The notes beneath the pieces are model-generated. The model worked only from the letters and a program-made list of their open reading frames with translations, made no database searches and was not told the DNA's origin. The position numbers and the translations under genes are program-made. A stretch of DNA of 41,998 nucleotides from an uncultured Clostridium sp. (lineage in GTDB: Bacteria; Bacillota; Clostridia; TANB77; CAG-465): NCBI GenBank assembly GCA_947361355.1, contig CANAIR010000014.1:1-41998 (forward strand). The letters run 5' to 3'. Every line of letters begins with the position of its first letter. Position 1 is the stretch's first letter. Of the stretch, positions 15,751 through 24,814 are shown in pieces.

Positions 15751-16407
15751 ATGGAAGAAATGAATGTTAAGACAAATTTTGTTGCCAAAACCTTTTTATG
15801 GATGTTTTTAGGATTATTTGCAACTGGTTTAATAGCTTTTTATACATATACATCTGGCCTAATGTTAAATTTACTTTATGGTGGTGCATTTGAAGTATTG
15901 TGTATTGTAGAATTAGTGGTAGTTCTATTATTTAGCTTTTTATCTAGAAAATTACCACCAAGCATAGTAGCTGTATTATATTTTGCATATGCAATTATAA
16001 ATGGTGTAAGTATGTCAGTAATATTTGGTGCTTTTGAGATAACTTCAATTGCAGTTGTATTTTTAGGTGCAGCAGCACTATTTGGTGTTTTTGCACTAGT
16101 TGGTTACAAAACAAATATTGATTTAACAAAAATAGGAACAATTTGTATAGGTGCTTTATTACTTGGAATTATTTTAAGTATAGTAAACATTTTCTTGGGA
16201 AATGGTATGTTAGATATAATTTTGAACTGGGTATTAATTGCAGTTTTCTTTGGTATTACAGCATATGATATTCAACAAATTAAGAGAATGCACGAATCTG
16301 GTGCTATAGCTGATGATAAATTGCATATTTATGGTGCAATGAATATATATTTAGACTTTATAAATATATTCTTAAGATTATTAGCATTATTTGGAAAAAG
16401 AAAATAG
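15751..16407 (+). CDS. Bax inhibitor-1 / YccA-type membrane protein
   Basis: 218 residues with seven hydrophobic helices and the family end: ITAYDIQQIKRM (about residues 170-181) and NIYLDFINIFLRLLALFGKR at the C-terminus. Bacterial members (BsYetJ, YccA) include a pH-sensitive calcium leak channel and an FtsH-modulating protein; which applies here is unknown. Monocistronic with its own promoter, GGAGGAAAG site and terminator. Confidence 0.92.
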   Translation: MEEMNVKTNFVAKTFLWMFLGLFATGLIAFYTYTSGLMLNLLYGGAFEVLCIVELVVVLLFSFLSRKLPPSIVAVLYFAYAIINGVSMSVIFGAFEITSIAVVFLGAAALFGVFALVGYKTNIDLTKIGTICIGALLLGIILSIVNIFLGNGMLDIILNWVLIAVFFGITAYDIQQIKRMHESGAIADDKLHIYGAMNIYLDFINIFLRLLALFGKRK

Positions 16408-16418
16408 TTATCAAAAAA

Positions 16419-16456
16419 GAAAAAATGGAAAGCTTTTTATAGCTTTTCATTTTTTC
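16419..16456. terminator. Bidirectional terminator
   Basis: Stem GAAAAAATGGAAAGCT / AGCTTTTCATTTTTTC (one G-U pair) between convergent genes; its last bases overlap the stop of the minus-strand gene. Confidence 0.78.
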
Positions 16457-17954
16457 AATTTAAATCTATTTTTGGTAATTTTTTAAAAGCAGGATTATAT
16501 ATATTTTTACCATCAATATTAAATCTAGAACCATGGCATGGACAATCCCACGTTTTATCTAAATCATTAAATTTTAGTAAACATCCAAGGTGAGTACATA
16601 TTGGCGAAATTGCATTAAAATTTGAATTTTCATCTTTATAAATACCGACTAATTTACCATTTATTTTTGTAACTTTTGCACTGTCATTTGGAAAGTCTTT
16701 CAAATCTTCTGATTTTATTTTTAGTTTATTTATAATCATAGAATTAGTAGTTTGTTTTAACATATTATATAATTCTTTTCTATTTTTTATTGGTTTAAAT
16801 CTAGTAGAATTATATATTTTTTCAAAGTTATTATTTTTCCCTATTATTTTATCTACAATAATATTTGCAGCAACATTTGAAGTAGTAATCCCCCATTTTT
16901 TAAAACCTGTTGCAATAAACATATTATTATACATACATGAAAAATCACCTATATATGGGATTTTATCAAGTGAAACACAGTCTTCAGTATCCCATTTATC
17001 TAATATAGTATAATTTTTAAAAATAGAATTTGCTGTTTGTATTAGTATGTCATATCTATCTTTTAAATTTATATTTTCGCCAGTTTTATTTGTATTTCCA
17101 CCAATTAACAATATATCTTCGTTATTATATTTAGCATTTCTAAATGAAATTGTAGGGTTATCACAAGAAATATACATTCCATCGAAAATTTTTTCTTTTG
17201 TCTTTACTGCGATTATATATGAAGTGTCTTGATACATTTTTAAAAAGTGAAAACCTGGTATATCTTTTATAGGGTATCTTGTTGCCATAACTACATATTT
17301 GCAAGTTACCTTACAGTTATTACCAGTAGTAACAATGTAATTATTACCATCTTTAGAGATATTAGTAACACCCGTATTATCATAAATGTTATTTAAATTA
17401 GAAAAAGTATTGATTAATCCATAACAATATTTTACAGGATTAAAACAAGCTTGGTTTGGTATTTTAATTGCTCCTATTATATTATTTATAGGTAAAGGAA
17501 TATTATTTTGATAGTTTGCATTTATACCTAACATATTCATTGCACTTACTTCGTCTTTAAGTAAACTAACTTTATCTTCTTTAGTAGTATATATATAATT
17601 ATCTTGTATTTTTATATCACAATCTATTTTTTCATTTTCTATAATTTTAATAATTTCATTTACTGCCTCATTATTTGATAAATAGTACCCCTTTGCAAAA
17701 TTTATACCATAAGAATCTATAAGATATCTGAAAAAGACATTGTGTGCAAACGTTATCTTTGCTGTCGATTTGCTACTAGTTTTACTTAAAAGTGTGTCTT
17801 TTTCTAATAAACAAAAATCTACGTTTTCTTTATTTAAGTAATAGCAAGTAGAAATTCCAGTTATTCCACCACCTATTACACATACATCAACTGTTATATC
17901 ACTATCTAACTTTTTAAAAGTTAACTCATTTTTTTCATTTTTCCATATACTCAC
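16455..17954 (-). CDS. FAD-dependent oxidoreductase with C-terminal Rieske [2Fe-2S] domain
   Basis: 499 residues. The N-terminal DAO-type FAD fold has the dinucleotide motif VCVIGGGITGIS (about residues 24-35) and an acidic end of the second strand (LLEKD). The late ATGFKKWGITTS segment is the second FAD contact. The C-terminal Rieske domain carries CTHLGC (residues 453-458) and CPCHGS (471-476), giving ligands C453, H455, C471, H474 and the disulfide pair C458/C473. The layout matches the YhfW-like oxidoreductases of Firmicutes; the substrate is not known. The GTG start at 17954 is supported by AAGGTGATAAT. Convergent with the Bax-inhibitor gene. Confidence 0.9.
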   Translation of the reverse strand: MSIWKNEKNELTFKKLDSDITVDVCVIGGGITGISTCYYLNKENVDFCLLEKDTLLSKTSSKSTAKITFAHNVFFRYLIDSYGINFAKGYYLSNNEAVNEIIKIIENEKIDCDIKIQDNYIYTTKEDKVSLLKDEVSAMNMLGINANYQNNIPLPINNIIGAIKIPNQACFNPVKYCYGLINTFSNLNNIYDNTGVTNISKDGNNYIVTTGNNCKVTCKYVVMATRYPIKDIPGFHFLKMYQDTSYIIAVKTKEKIFDGMYISCDNPTISFRNAKYNNEDILLIGGNTNKTGENINLKDRYDILIQTANSIFKNYTILDKWDTEDCVSLDKIPYIGDFSCMYNNMFIATGFKKWGITTSNVAANIIVDKIIGKNNNFEKIYNSTRFKPIKNRKELYNMLKQTTNSMIINKLKIKSEDLKDFPNDSAKVTKINGKLVGIYKDENSNFNAISPICTHLGCLLKFNDLDKTWDCPCHGSRFNIDGKNIYNPAFKKLPKIDLN

Positions 17955-18096
17955 ATTATCACCTTATATTATTATTTGAAAAAAATATTATATTATACTA
18001 AGTTTTAAAAATAAAATTTAAGTATTAGCTATAATTTATTTGTGGAAATTGTTATTAAAATATGTTAAAATGTAACAATAAAGGGGAAAAGTAAAA

Positions 18097-19494
18097 ATGA
18101 ATGGTATATTAGTTTATATGGAAAGTATAATTTCGTATGTTATAATAGTTTTACCTATATATTTTTTATTTAGAAGAAATTATATTAAAAAGAATATGAA
18201 AAAAAATTATAACTTGTATAGAGAAATAGCATTAACTTTTTTAGTTATAGCAATAACAGGAATAATAAGTCAAACAGTAATACCTGAATTTGAATATGTA
18301 AATGGAAAAATAAAGCTTGCGGCTACACTAGATAGATATAATTTTATTCCTTTCAAAATATTTTATGAAACATATATAGAAGTGATTAAGTATTCAAATA
18401 GTTCATATTTTTTCATCAGTTTTATTGGAAATATAGCCATTTTTATGCCAATAGGAATATTAATACCTCTATGTTTTAAAAATTATAAAAGCATTAGAAG
18501 TACTGTAAAATTTGGTTGTATATTTTCGATTTGCATAGAAATAACCCAAATATTTTTACCTAGAGCAACTGATATAGATGATGTTATATTAAATACTTTT
18601 GGTACATTTTTAGGTTATTTAGTGTTTGCTATAATTAATAACCTATTTCCAAACATTATAAATAAGTTTAAGCAAATTACAATATTTGATTTAATAAAAC
18701 AAGAAAATATGAGTAATAAGAGGTATGCCTTGGTAACGGGAGCTTCATCTGGAATTGGTTATGAAATGTGTAAGGTGTTAAATAATTTGGGATTTTATAT
18801 AATAGCTGTTGCAAGGAGTAAAGATAAACTTGGAAAGTTAAAAAAGGAATGCAAAAAAAATATAGAAATAATTTCGTTAGATTTGAGTGTAGAAGAAAAT
18901 GTATTTAAATTATATGAAAAAATAAGGGGTAAAAATATAAATGTATTGATAAATAATGCTGGATTTGGTGTGTTTGGTGAATTTATTAATACAAACTTAG
19001 ATAATGAATTAAATATGATTAATTTAAATATAAAATGTGTTCATATTTTAACAAAGTTAGTGTTAAAAGACATGGTAAAAAATAATTATGGTTACATATT
19101 AAATGTATCATCTAGTGCCACTTTTATGCCTGCTGGACCACTAATGAGTACGTATTATGCAACTAAGGCATATGTGCAAAATATTACTGATTCTTTAAAC
19201 TATGAACTAAAGAAAAAAGGAAATAATGTTTGGATATCTAGTCTTTGTATTGGTCCAACTAAAACTAATTTTAATAATGTTGCAAATATAAAAGCAAGTC
19301 AAAAAGAATTGGATGTAGATTTTGTAACCTTTGTAGCATTAGAAAATTTGTTTAAGAAAAAAAGAGTTATTATTCCAGGAATAAGTAATAAGCTTTTAAA
19401 AATTATTGTAAGAATTTTACCTGATAGTCTTTTAATTCATTTGAATTATTTAAATCAAAAAAGAAAAAATAGTAAAAGTATAAATGAAAAATGA
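18097..19494 (+). CDS. VanZ-like membrane domain fused to short-chain dehydrogenase
   Basis: 465 residues in one uninterrupted frame. Residues 1-200 form a VanZ-like region with about five helices, including the loop LDRYNFIPFKIF, GNIAIFMPIGILIPL and the conserved end EITQIFLPRATDIDDVILNTFGTFLGY. From residue 205 a complete classical SDR follows: TGASSGIG cofactor motif, NNAGFG, and the active-site YYATKAY (YxxxK). The internal ATG at 18709 begins the SDR part but has no ribosome binding site, so a real fusion is favoured. VanZ proteins are tied to low-level teicoplanin resistance and envelope stress. The membrane-tethered reductase may act on a lipid or wall precursor; that is inference. Confidence 0.85.
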   Translation: MNGILVYMESIISYVIIVLPIYFLFRRNYIKKNMKKNYNLYREIALTFLVIAITGIISQTVIPEFEYVNGKIKLAATLDRYNFIPFKIFYETYIEVIKYSNSSYFFISFIGNIAIFMPIGILIPLCFKNYKSIRSTVKFGCIFSICIEITQIFLPRATDIDDVILNTFGTFLGYLVFAIINNLFPNIINKFKQITIFDLIKQENMSNKRYALVTGASSGIGYEMCKVLNNLGFYIIAVARSKDKLGKLKKECKKNIEIISLDLSVEENVFKLYEKIRGKNINVLINNAGFGVFGEFINTNLDNELNMINLNIKCVHILTKLVLKDMVKNNYGYILNVSSSATFMPAGPLMSTYYATKAYVQNITDSLNYELKKKGNNVWISSLCIGPTKTNFNNVANIKASQKELDVDFVTFVALENLFKKKRVIIPGISNKLLKIIVRILPDSLLIHLNYLNQKRKNSKSINEK

Positions 19495-19509
19495 GAGTTA
19501 AATAAAAAT

Positions 19510-19540
19510 AAATGAGTCTTGTATGATACAGGACTCATTT
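19510..19540. terminator. Hairpin between convergent genes
   Basis: A 14-bp stem (AAATGAGTCTTGTA / TACAGGACTCATTT) lies between genes ending at 19494 (+) and 19560 (-). The T-rich side favours termination on the minus strand. Confidence 0.65.
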
Positions 19541-19559
19541 ATAAACTATTTTGAGCTTT

Positions 19560-20549
19560 TTAATTATTATGTAGTAGATATTCAAGTATTTGTACAGCAT
19601 TAGTAGCTGCCCCTTTTCTAATATTGTCAGCAACACACCATAGATTTATTCCATTTTCAACACTATAATCTCTTCTAATTCTTCCAACAAATACTTCATC
19701 TTTACTATCAACAAAAGTAGGGATAGGATAGATTTGTTTTGAAATGTCATCATGAACCACAATTCCTTTGGATTTGTTTAAAACTTGTTTTAATTCGAGT
19801 ATATTAAATTCTTCTTCAAATTCAATGTTTATACTTTCACTATGGCAATTTCTAACTGGAACTCTTACAGTAGTTGCTGTAATATTTAAATTTGGAAGAT
19901 TAAGAATTTTTTTAGTTTCTTCTATCATTTTCATTTCTTCTTTTGTATAGCCATTTTCTAAAAAAGTATCAATTTGTGGTATACAATTATTGTATATAGG
20001 ATAAGGAAATTTTGTAGCTTTTATATTTTTACTTGTATTTTCTAAATCTTCAATTCCTTTTATACCAGCACCTGATACAGCTTGATAAGTTGAATATATA
20101 ACACGTTTTAATGTATATCTATCATGTAATGGCTTTAAGGTAACTACAGCCTGTATTGTAGAACAATTTGGATTAGCAATTATTCCATTATTTTTACTTA
20201 TCATTTCAGGATTTACTTCTGGAACTATAAGTGGAACGTCTTTATTCATTCTAAATGCGGAGCTATTATCTATAACTATACAACCATTTTTTGCAGCTAT
20301 TGGTGAGTATTTTAAACTTGTATCTCCTCCAGCAGAAAATAGAGCAAAGTTGAATCTGTTATTATCAAAAGAATTTTCTGTAAGTTCTTCTACTTCATAA
20401 TCTTTTCCAAAAAATTTTACTTTTTTACCTTTAGATTTTTTTGATGCTAGTAAGACATATTCATCAATATCTAATTTTTTTTCTTCTAATACTCTTAAAA
20501 ACATAGAACCTACAAGACCAGTAGCTCCTACTATTGCACATCTAATCAT
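19560..20549 (-). CDS. asd: Aspartate-semialdehyde dehydrogenase
   Basis: 329 residues. It reduces aspartyl phosphate to aspartate semialdehyde with NADPH, at the branch to lysine/diaminopimelate, threonine and methionine. Motifs: CAIVGATGLVGSMFLRVL (NADP fold, N-terminus), NPNCSTIQ with the catalytic Cys (about residue 127), TYQAVSGAG, VRVPVRNCHSES, and the C-terminal DNIRKGAATNAVQILE. The ATG at 20549 is chosen because GAGGTG lies upstream; the GTG at 20558 is inside that site. Monocistronic; no riboswitch is visible ahead of it. Confidence 0.96.
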   Translation of the reverse strand: MIRCAIVGATGLVGSMFLRVLEEKKLDIDEYVLLASKKSKGKKVKFFGKDYEVEELTENSFDNNRFNFALFSAGGDTSLKYSPIAAKNGCIVIDNSSAFRMNKDVPLIVPEVNPEMISKNNGIIANPNCSTIQAVVTLKPLHDRYTLKRVIYSTYQAVSGAGIKGIEDLENTSKNIKATKFPYPIYNNCIPQIDTFLENGYTKEEMKMIEETKKILNLPNLNITATTVRVPVRNCHSESINIEFEEEFNILELKQVLNKSKGIVVHDDISKQIYPIPTFVDSKDEVFVGRIRRDYSVENGINLWCVADNIRKGAATNAVQILEYLLHNN

Positions 20550-20712
20550 AAAATACACCTCAAGATATAATATGAATTAATATTATAAATATGTCAAATT
20601 AATATTTTATTAAAAACTTTTAATAAATATTGTAAAAAAATTTATATAATATATAATATATAATATACTAATAAAACAATATAAAAATATGTAAACTAAA
20701 ATGGAGGAAAAT

Positions 20713-20760
<48 letters not shown>

Positions 20761-20836
20761 ACAAGAAACAGAAAGAAACTGTTATACAAATTTTGGAATA
20801 AATGTAAATGAAAATATAGATAAAATAGTAGATATA

Positions 20837-20873
20837 AACCTAGTTAAGGGAGATGAATTCCTTTAGCTAGGTT
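20837..20873 (+). promoter_or_regulatory. Conserved 37-nt leader hairpin B
   Basis: 5' arm AACCTAGTTAAGG and 3' arm CCTTTAGCTAGGTT pair with one bulged base and one G-U; the loop is AGATGAAT-like. It is followed by GTGTACGTTG rather than a long T-run. Confidence 0.7.
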
Positions 20874-20970
20874 GTGTACGTTGTAATTTTAATGTAACAG
20901 AAAAGAAAGAAAAATGAAATAAATACAAAAAATAAGTGAAAAAAGAGATGTTTGGATTAAAATATTATTA

Positions 20971-20990
20971 AATTGGAAGGGATTTCCAAT
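20971..20990 (+). repeat. Inverted repeat in leader B
   Basis: AATTGGAAgggATTTCCAAT, identical arms to leader A with a changed centre, 84 nt before the pilin start. Arms kept while the centre varies suggests a binding site or stem. Confidence 0.62.
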
Positions 20991-21073
20991 GACTAATTAA
21001 AAGAAATAGTATAGAATATGAAATAGGGGTAAAAATAATAAAAGGACATGTAAAAATATGAGGTGAAAAGTGC

Positions 21074-21337
21074 ATGAAAAAAAATAGAGAAAAGGTAAAT
21101 ACAAAGGGGATACAAAAATTTTTTTATAAAACTAACTCTTATGTAGGAATATCATTGATTGTATTGGTTATTACGATAATAGTAGTAATAATTTTAGCGG
21201 CTGCTGTAATAATATCGCTACAAAATAATAATCCTATGACAGAAGCATATGAAGCAAAAATAAAATCTGATATTGCAAATATGCAAGCTATATTTACAAA
21301 TACGGTAGGAAAAATAATGGACAAAAGCAGGAACTAA
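21074..21337 (+). CDS. Pilin-like surface protein copy 3, 5' part (truncated by frameshift)
   Basis: The ATG at 21074 with GAGGTGAAAAG upstream starts a product that carries the basic leader, the GISLIVLVITIIVVIILAAAV segment and the shared TEAYEAKIKSDIANMQ region, then stops at 21337 after 87 residues. The stop arises because one base is missing at about 21320-21321: adding one base (ATGG-x-ACAAAAGCAGG) restores a reading like MAQKQELIQIVEGKLNEP, homologous to MAEKQEVIGIVPNRLNEP in copy 1. As it stands the cell would make only a short membrane pseudopilin. Confidence 0.8.
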   Translation: MKKNREKVNTKGIQKFFYKTNSYVGISLIVLVITIIVVIILAAAVIISLQNNNPMTEAYEAKIKSDIANMQAIFTNTVGKIMDKSRN

Positions 21338-22890
21338 TACAAATAGTAGAAGGTAAATTAAACGAACCAGTAAGTATGGGAAAAAGTGTGGTAGGAGAGG
21401 CAGTATATAAAATAAATAATGAAGTAGCAGGAAAAATAATATTTGATAATAAGCAAAATAGTGAATATGATTATTATACAGGAAGGAAATTGCCAGTGTA
21501 CAATAAAGAAACAACATGGTATGTTGATAATCAAGGAATATTAAAACTACAAATAGGTGATAAAACATATGGAGAGGCAAATGTAGAAGAAAAATTAAAT
21601 GAAAATATTAAAATTACTGGAACTGTATCAATAAATGATGAATTTTCAATAGCTACAATAAATCTTGTAATAGAATTTTTAGGTGAACTTAGTAGTGTAA
21701 CAATAAATGGAGAAGTTGTAGAAGTTACTAAAAATGATGAGGGAAAATATGTTGGTCAAAAGGATGTAAATAATAATGGAGATTATAATGTAGTAGTAAG
21801 GGCAAAAGACGGAAGCTTAAATAAAGCGTCAATAAAAGTAGAAAATTTAACAGAAGATATGGAAATTTGGAATAAAAATGATTTAGAAGAATTTAGAAGT
21901 AAAGTAAGTAGTGGAAGAACTTTTTCAGGTAAAAAAGCAATTGTAATGGATAATATTGATTTAGAAAATGTGGAATGGGAACCAATAGGTAGTAATGAAA
22001 AGTTTTTTAAAGGAACTTTTGTAGGAAATAAACATATAATAAGTAATTTATATATTAATAATACAAAGAACTATCAAGCATTGTTTTCTAAGGCGTATAA
22101 TGCTAAAATAACAGGAGTAATATTAGATAATGTAAATATAAAGGCAAGACAATATGTGGCAGGAATTTTGTCATATGGTGAAAATGTTATAATTGAAGAA
22201 TGCGGTGTTAATGGAATAAAAATTGAAGCAACTTTAAATCTTTGTGGTGGAGTAGCGGCTAAGGTTAGTAAAGGTACTATATCAAAATGTTATAATAATG
22301 TAAATATAACTTTAAATACTACAGAAAATATAGCTTATGCAGGTGGGATAATAGCTAGTGGAGAAAATAATTTACAAATTTTAAATTGTTATAACGTTAA
22401 GGATGTTTATTTATCAGCTGTGAAAAATGCAACAGGACAACTAGGAACTAGGTGTGGAGGAATAGTTGGTATGACAGCAAATATATCGATAGAATCTTGT
22501 TATAATTTTGGTAAAATAACATCAAGTGGCGTTGTAGTAGAAGCAGGTGGAATAGCTGGATGGTTAGGAGGTACTAATGTAAATAATTGTTTTAATGTTG
22601 GAGTAATAGTTGGTGATACTTCATCTAGCGATATGTCACTTCATAGGTATGGAGATATAGTAGGAATATCAGCTTCATCAGTTAATATTGCAAATTGTTA
22701 TTATGTTTCAAGTAAAATATGTGGTTTTAATCATGGTGGTAATGTTTTTCCAAGTAGTAATATACAAGATTCAAAAGCAAATATTAAGACAAAATCAGTA
22801 CAAATTTTAGGTAATAATGATGACATTTGGAAACAATCTGATTCATTAAATAATGGATGGCCTATTTTGAAATGGCAAGATGAGATATAA
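21322..22890 (+). pseudogene. Pilin-like surface protein copy 3, 3' part with GLUG-type repeats
   Basis: The frame resumes at about 21322 and runs to TAA at 22888-22890. It has the shared YYTGRKLPVYNKET and TWYVDNQGIL region and an Ig-like stretch (SSVTINGEVVEVTKND) close to that of copy 1. The EDMEIWNKNDLEEFRSKVSSG linker and several GLUG-type repeats follow (for example AGGIIASGENN, CGGIVGMTAN, AGGIAGWLGG). The C-terminus is GWPILKWQDE. An internal ATG at 21376 lacks a ribosome binding site. Apart from the indel it looks fully preserved, so the mutation is recent, reversible or artefactual. Confidence 0.82.
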
Positions 22891-22898
22891 TAGAAATT

Positions 22899-22937
22899 AA
22901 AAAGAATGTATTTATATAAAATTCATTCTTTTTATTT
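22899..22937 (+). terminator. Rho-independent terminator
   Basis: Stem AAAAAGAATG / CATTCTTTTT with T-rich 3' side, directly after pilin copy 3. Confidence 0.75.
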
Positions 22938-22962
22938 ATGTTCACTAAAAGTACTTTATCAC

Positions 22963-22991
22963 TTGAAATTATAAATAAAATGATGTATAAT
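22963..22991 (+). promoter_or_regulatory. Sigma-A promoter giving a leaderless transcript
   Basis: TTGAAA (22963-22968), a 17-bp spacer and TATAAT (22986-22991). Transcription would start about 22998-22999, at the ATG of the RluA gene itself. Confidence 0.75.
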
Positions 22992-22998
22992 ATATATT

Positions 22999-23934
22999 AT
23001 GAGAGAAATTTTTGTAAAAGAGAAAAAACAAATATCTTTGTCTAAGTATATATTGGATGTATTTGAGAATTTGAAATATTCTGTATTTAAAAAGGCACTT
23101 AGAAATAAAGATATAAGAGTTAATGATAAAAAGGTATCATCAGATTGTGAAGTTAGACTTGGTGATAAAATAAATATATACATTAATGATTATTTATTAT
23201 TTGATATACCAAAAAAATTAGAATATATATACATAGATGATAATATTTTAGCTGTATATAAACCTCAGGGACTTCTTTCAAATATAGAATATTACGAAAA
23301 TGAAGAAGATATAAATGCCAGATATTTAAAAATTGGCGGACTAGAACCAACTTTAGAAAGTATTGTAAAATCTGATTTTAAAGAGGCAATTATTTGTCAT
23401 AGATTAGATAGAAATACATGTGGAATAGTGCTATTTGCATTAAATGATATGTCATATAATCAGCTACTTAAAGGATTTAAAAATGGGGCAATAAAAAAAG
23501 AATATATAGCTTATGTATCAAATTCAAATTTTTATAAAGATAGTGAAATACTAGAAAATTATATTTTAAAAGATAGAAAAACAGGTTTTTCAAAGGTTTT
23601 TGATAATAAAGTTAAAAATTCTCAAAAAATAATAACTGAATATAAAGTTATAAAATTAGATAAAAATAATGACTATGCAATATTAAATATAACAATACCA
23701 ACAGGAAAGACTCATCAAATAAGAGCTCAAATGAAAGCAATTAATCATAGTATAATAGGTGATTCAAAGTATGGCAAAAATGATATAAATAAAAAATTTA
23801 GGGTATATAGACAGTTATTATTTGCATATAAATATTCTTTTAATTTTAATAAAAATTCATCTTTATATTATTTAAATGAAATAAATGTAAAATTAGATGA
23901 AAAAATATATATGAAGAAATTAGGTGAATACTAA
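22999..23934 (+). CDS. RluA-family pseudouridine synthase
   Basis: 311 residues. An N-terminal S4 RNA-binding domain (about 15-65, KYILDVFENLKYSVFKKALRNKDIRVNDKKV) is followed by the catalytic domain. HRLDRNTCGIVLFA (about residues 134-147) contains the catalytic Asp, and PTGKTHQIRAQMKAINHSIIGDSKYG is the second conserved block. It converts specific uridines in rRNA to pseudouridine; which site is not evident. No ribosome binding site precedes the ATG and the promoter -10 box ends 7 nt before it, so translation is probably leaderless. The CmpB paralogue 3 gene follows after 2 nt. Confidence 0.92.
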   Translation: MREIFVKEKKQISLSKYILDVFENLKYSVFKKALRNKDIRVNDKKVSSDCEVRLGDKINIYINDYLLFDIPKKLEYIYIDDNILAVYKPQGLLSNIEYYENEEDINARYLKIGGLEPTLESIVKSDFKEAIICHRLDRNTCGIVLFALNDMSYNQLLKGFKNGAIKKEYIAYVSNSNFYKDSEILENYILKDRKTGFSKVFDNKVKNSQKIITEYKVIKLDKNNDYAILNITIPTGKTHQIRAQMKAINHSIIGDSKYGKNDINKKFRVYRQLLFAYKYSFNFNKNSSLYYLNEINVKLDEKIYMKKLGEY

Positions 23935-23936
23935 AA

Positions 23937-24626
23937 ATGTTAAAGAATAAAAAAAATATAAAAAAAAGAAAAAAATATAAAGAAAATCAGGATAATAGTA
24001 AACTACCAGCAGTTATTAAGAAAAATAATAAGATAGTTGCAATTGAAAAATATGATGAACGTTATAACAAAAGAGTAAGTTTTAATGATATGGTTTTTGT
24101 ATTTATAATTTGTGCTATAATTGGGTGGTTAATTGAGACTGCATTTGTATTTTTGCAATTTGGTAAAATAACAAGTCGAGGTATGACATATGGACCATAT
24201 TGTAGTATATATGGATTTGGTGGTTTAATACTTTATTTATTTTTTCATAATATAAAACCAACAAAATCTAATATTCCATTTACATTTATCTCAACAGCTT
24301 TTGTAATGGGAGGATTTGAGCTTGTATCTGGGCTTTTATTAAAACATTTATTAGGAATAGAAATGTGGAATTATGATAAAGAATTTTTACCAATTTTACA
24401 TTATACATCTGTACCTGTTATGATAGGTTGGGGTATACTTGCAACTGTATATGTATTTTTTGTACAACCAATACTTTTAAAATTTATATCGTTAATTCCT
24501 AAAAGTATAACAAAAAGATTAGCAATTATAATACTCATTATATATATAGCTGATTTATCTTTTTCTACTTTAAATATTTATACTAATCCAGAAATATTGT
24601 TTAAATTGGTAAATCCTCAGTTTTGA
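23937..24626 (+). CDS. CmpB-type membrane protein (PF06541-like), paralogue 3
   Basis: 229 residues. A basic N-terminal extension of about 45 residues precedes the family core: AIIGWLIETAFVF, TSRGMTYGPYCSIYGFGGLILY (same loop as paralogue 2), GGFELVSGLLLK and MWNYD, then C-terminal helices. Translationally coupled to the RluA gene (2-nt gap; AGGTG inside the end of rluA). Function unknown. Confidence 0.85.
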   Translation: MLKNKKNIKKRKKYKENQDNSKLPAVIKKNNKIVAIEKYDERYNKRVSFNDMVFVFIICAIIGWLIETAFVFLQFGKITSRGMTYGPYCSIYGFGGLILYLFFHNIKPTKSNIPFTFISTAFVMGGFELVSGLLLKHLLGIEMWNYDKEFLPILHYTSVPVMIGWGILATVYVFFVQPILLKFISLIPKSITKRLAIIILIIYIADLSFSTLNIYTNPEILFKLVNPQF

Positions 24627-24645
24627 TATTTAATATGTAATAATA

Positions 24646-24687
24646 AATAATAAATTTATCTTTAAGGTAAGTTTATTATTTTTTTAT
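24646..24687 (+). terminator. Rho-independent terminator
   Basis: Stem AATAATAAATTTA / TAAGTTTATTATT followed by a T-run, after the CmpB paralogue 3 gene. Confidence 0.72.
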
Positions 24688-24733
24688 AATACTAATGAAA
24701 ATTAAAAATAAAGTTAAAAAAGTAGACATAATA

Positions 24734-24762
24734 TTGACATTTTAGATTTATTATGGTATAAT
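24734..24762 (+). promoter_or_regulatory. Consensus sigma-A promoter for 24815 gene
   Basis: TTGACA (24734-24739), a 17-bp spacer and TATAAT (24757-24762); all twelve bases match consensus. An AGAAGGAG ribosome binding site follows. Confidence 0.88.
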
Positions 24763-24814
24763 AATATTAGGTTATTTTTTAAACTATACTTTTAATAAAG
24801 AAGGAGAAAAAAAT

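Noticed and set aside
21376-22890. Independent gene starting at ATG 21376
   Set aside because: It has no ribosome binding site, lies inside the region homologous to the other pilins, and the upstream frame continues it after one base change.
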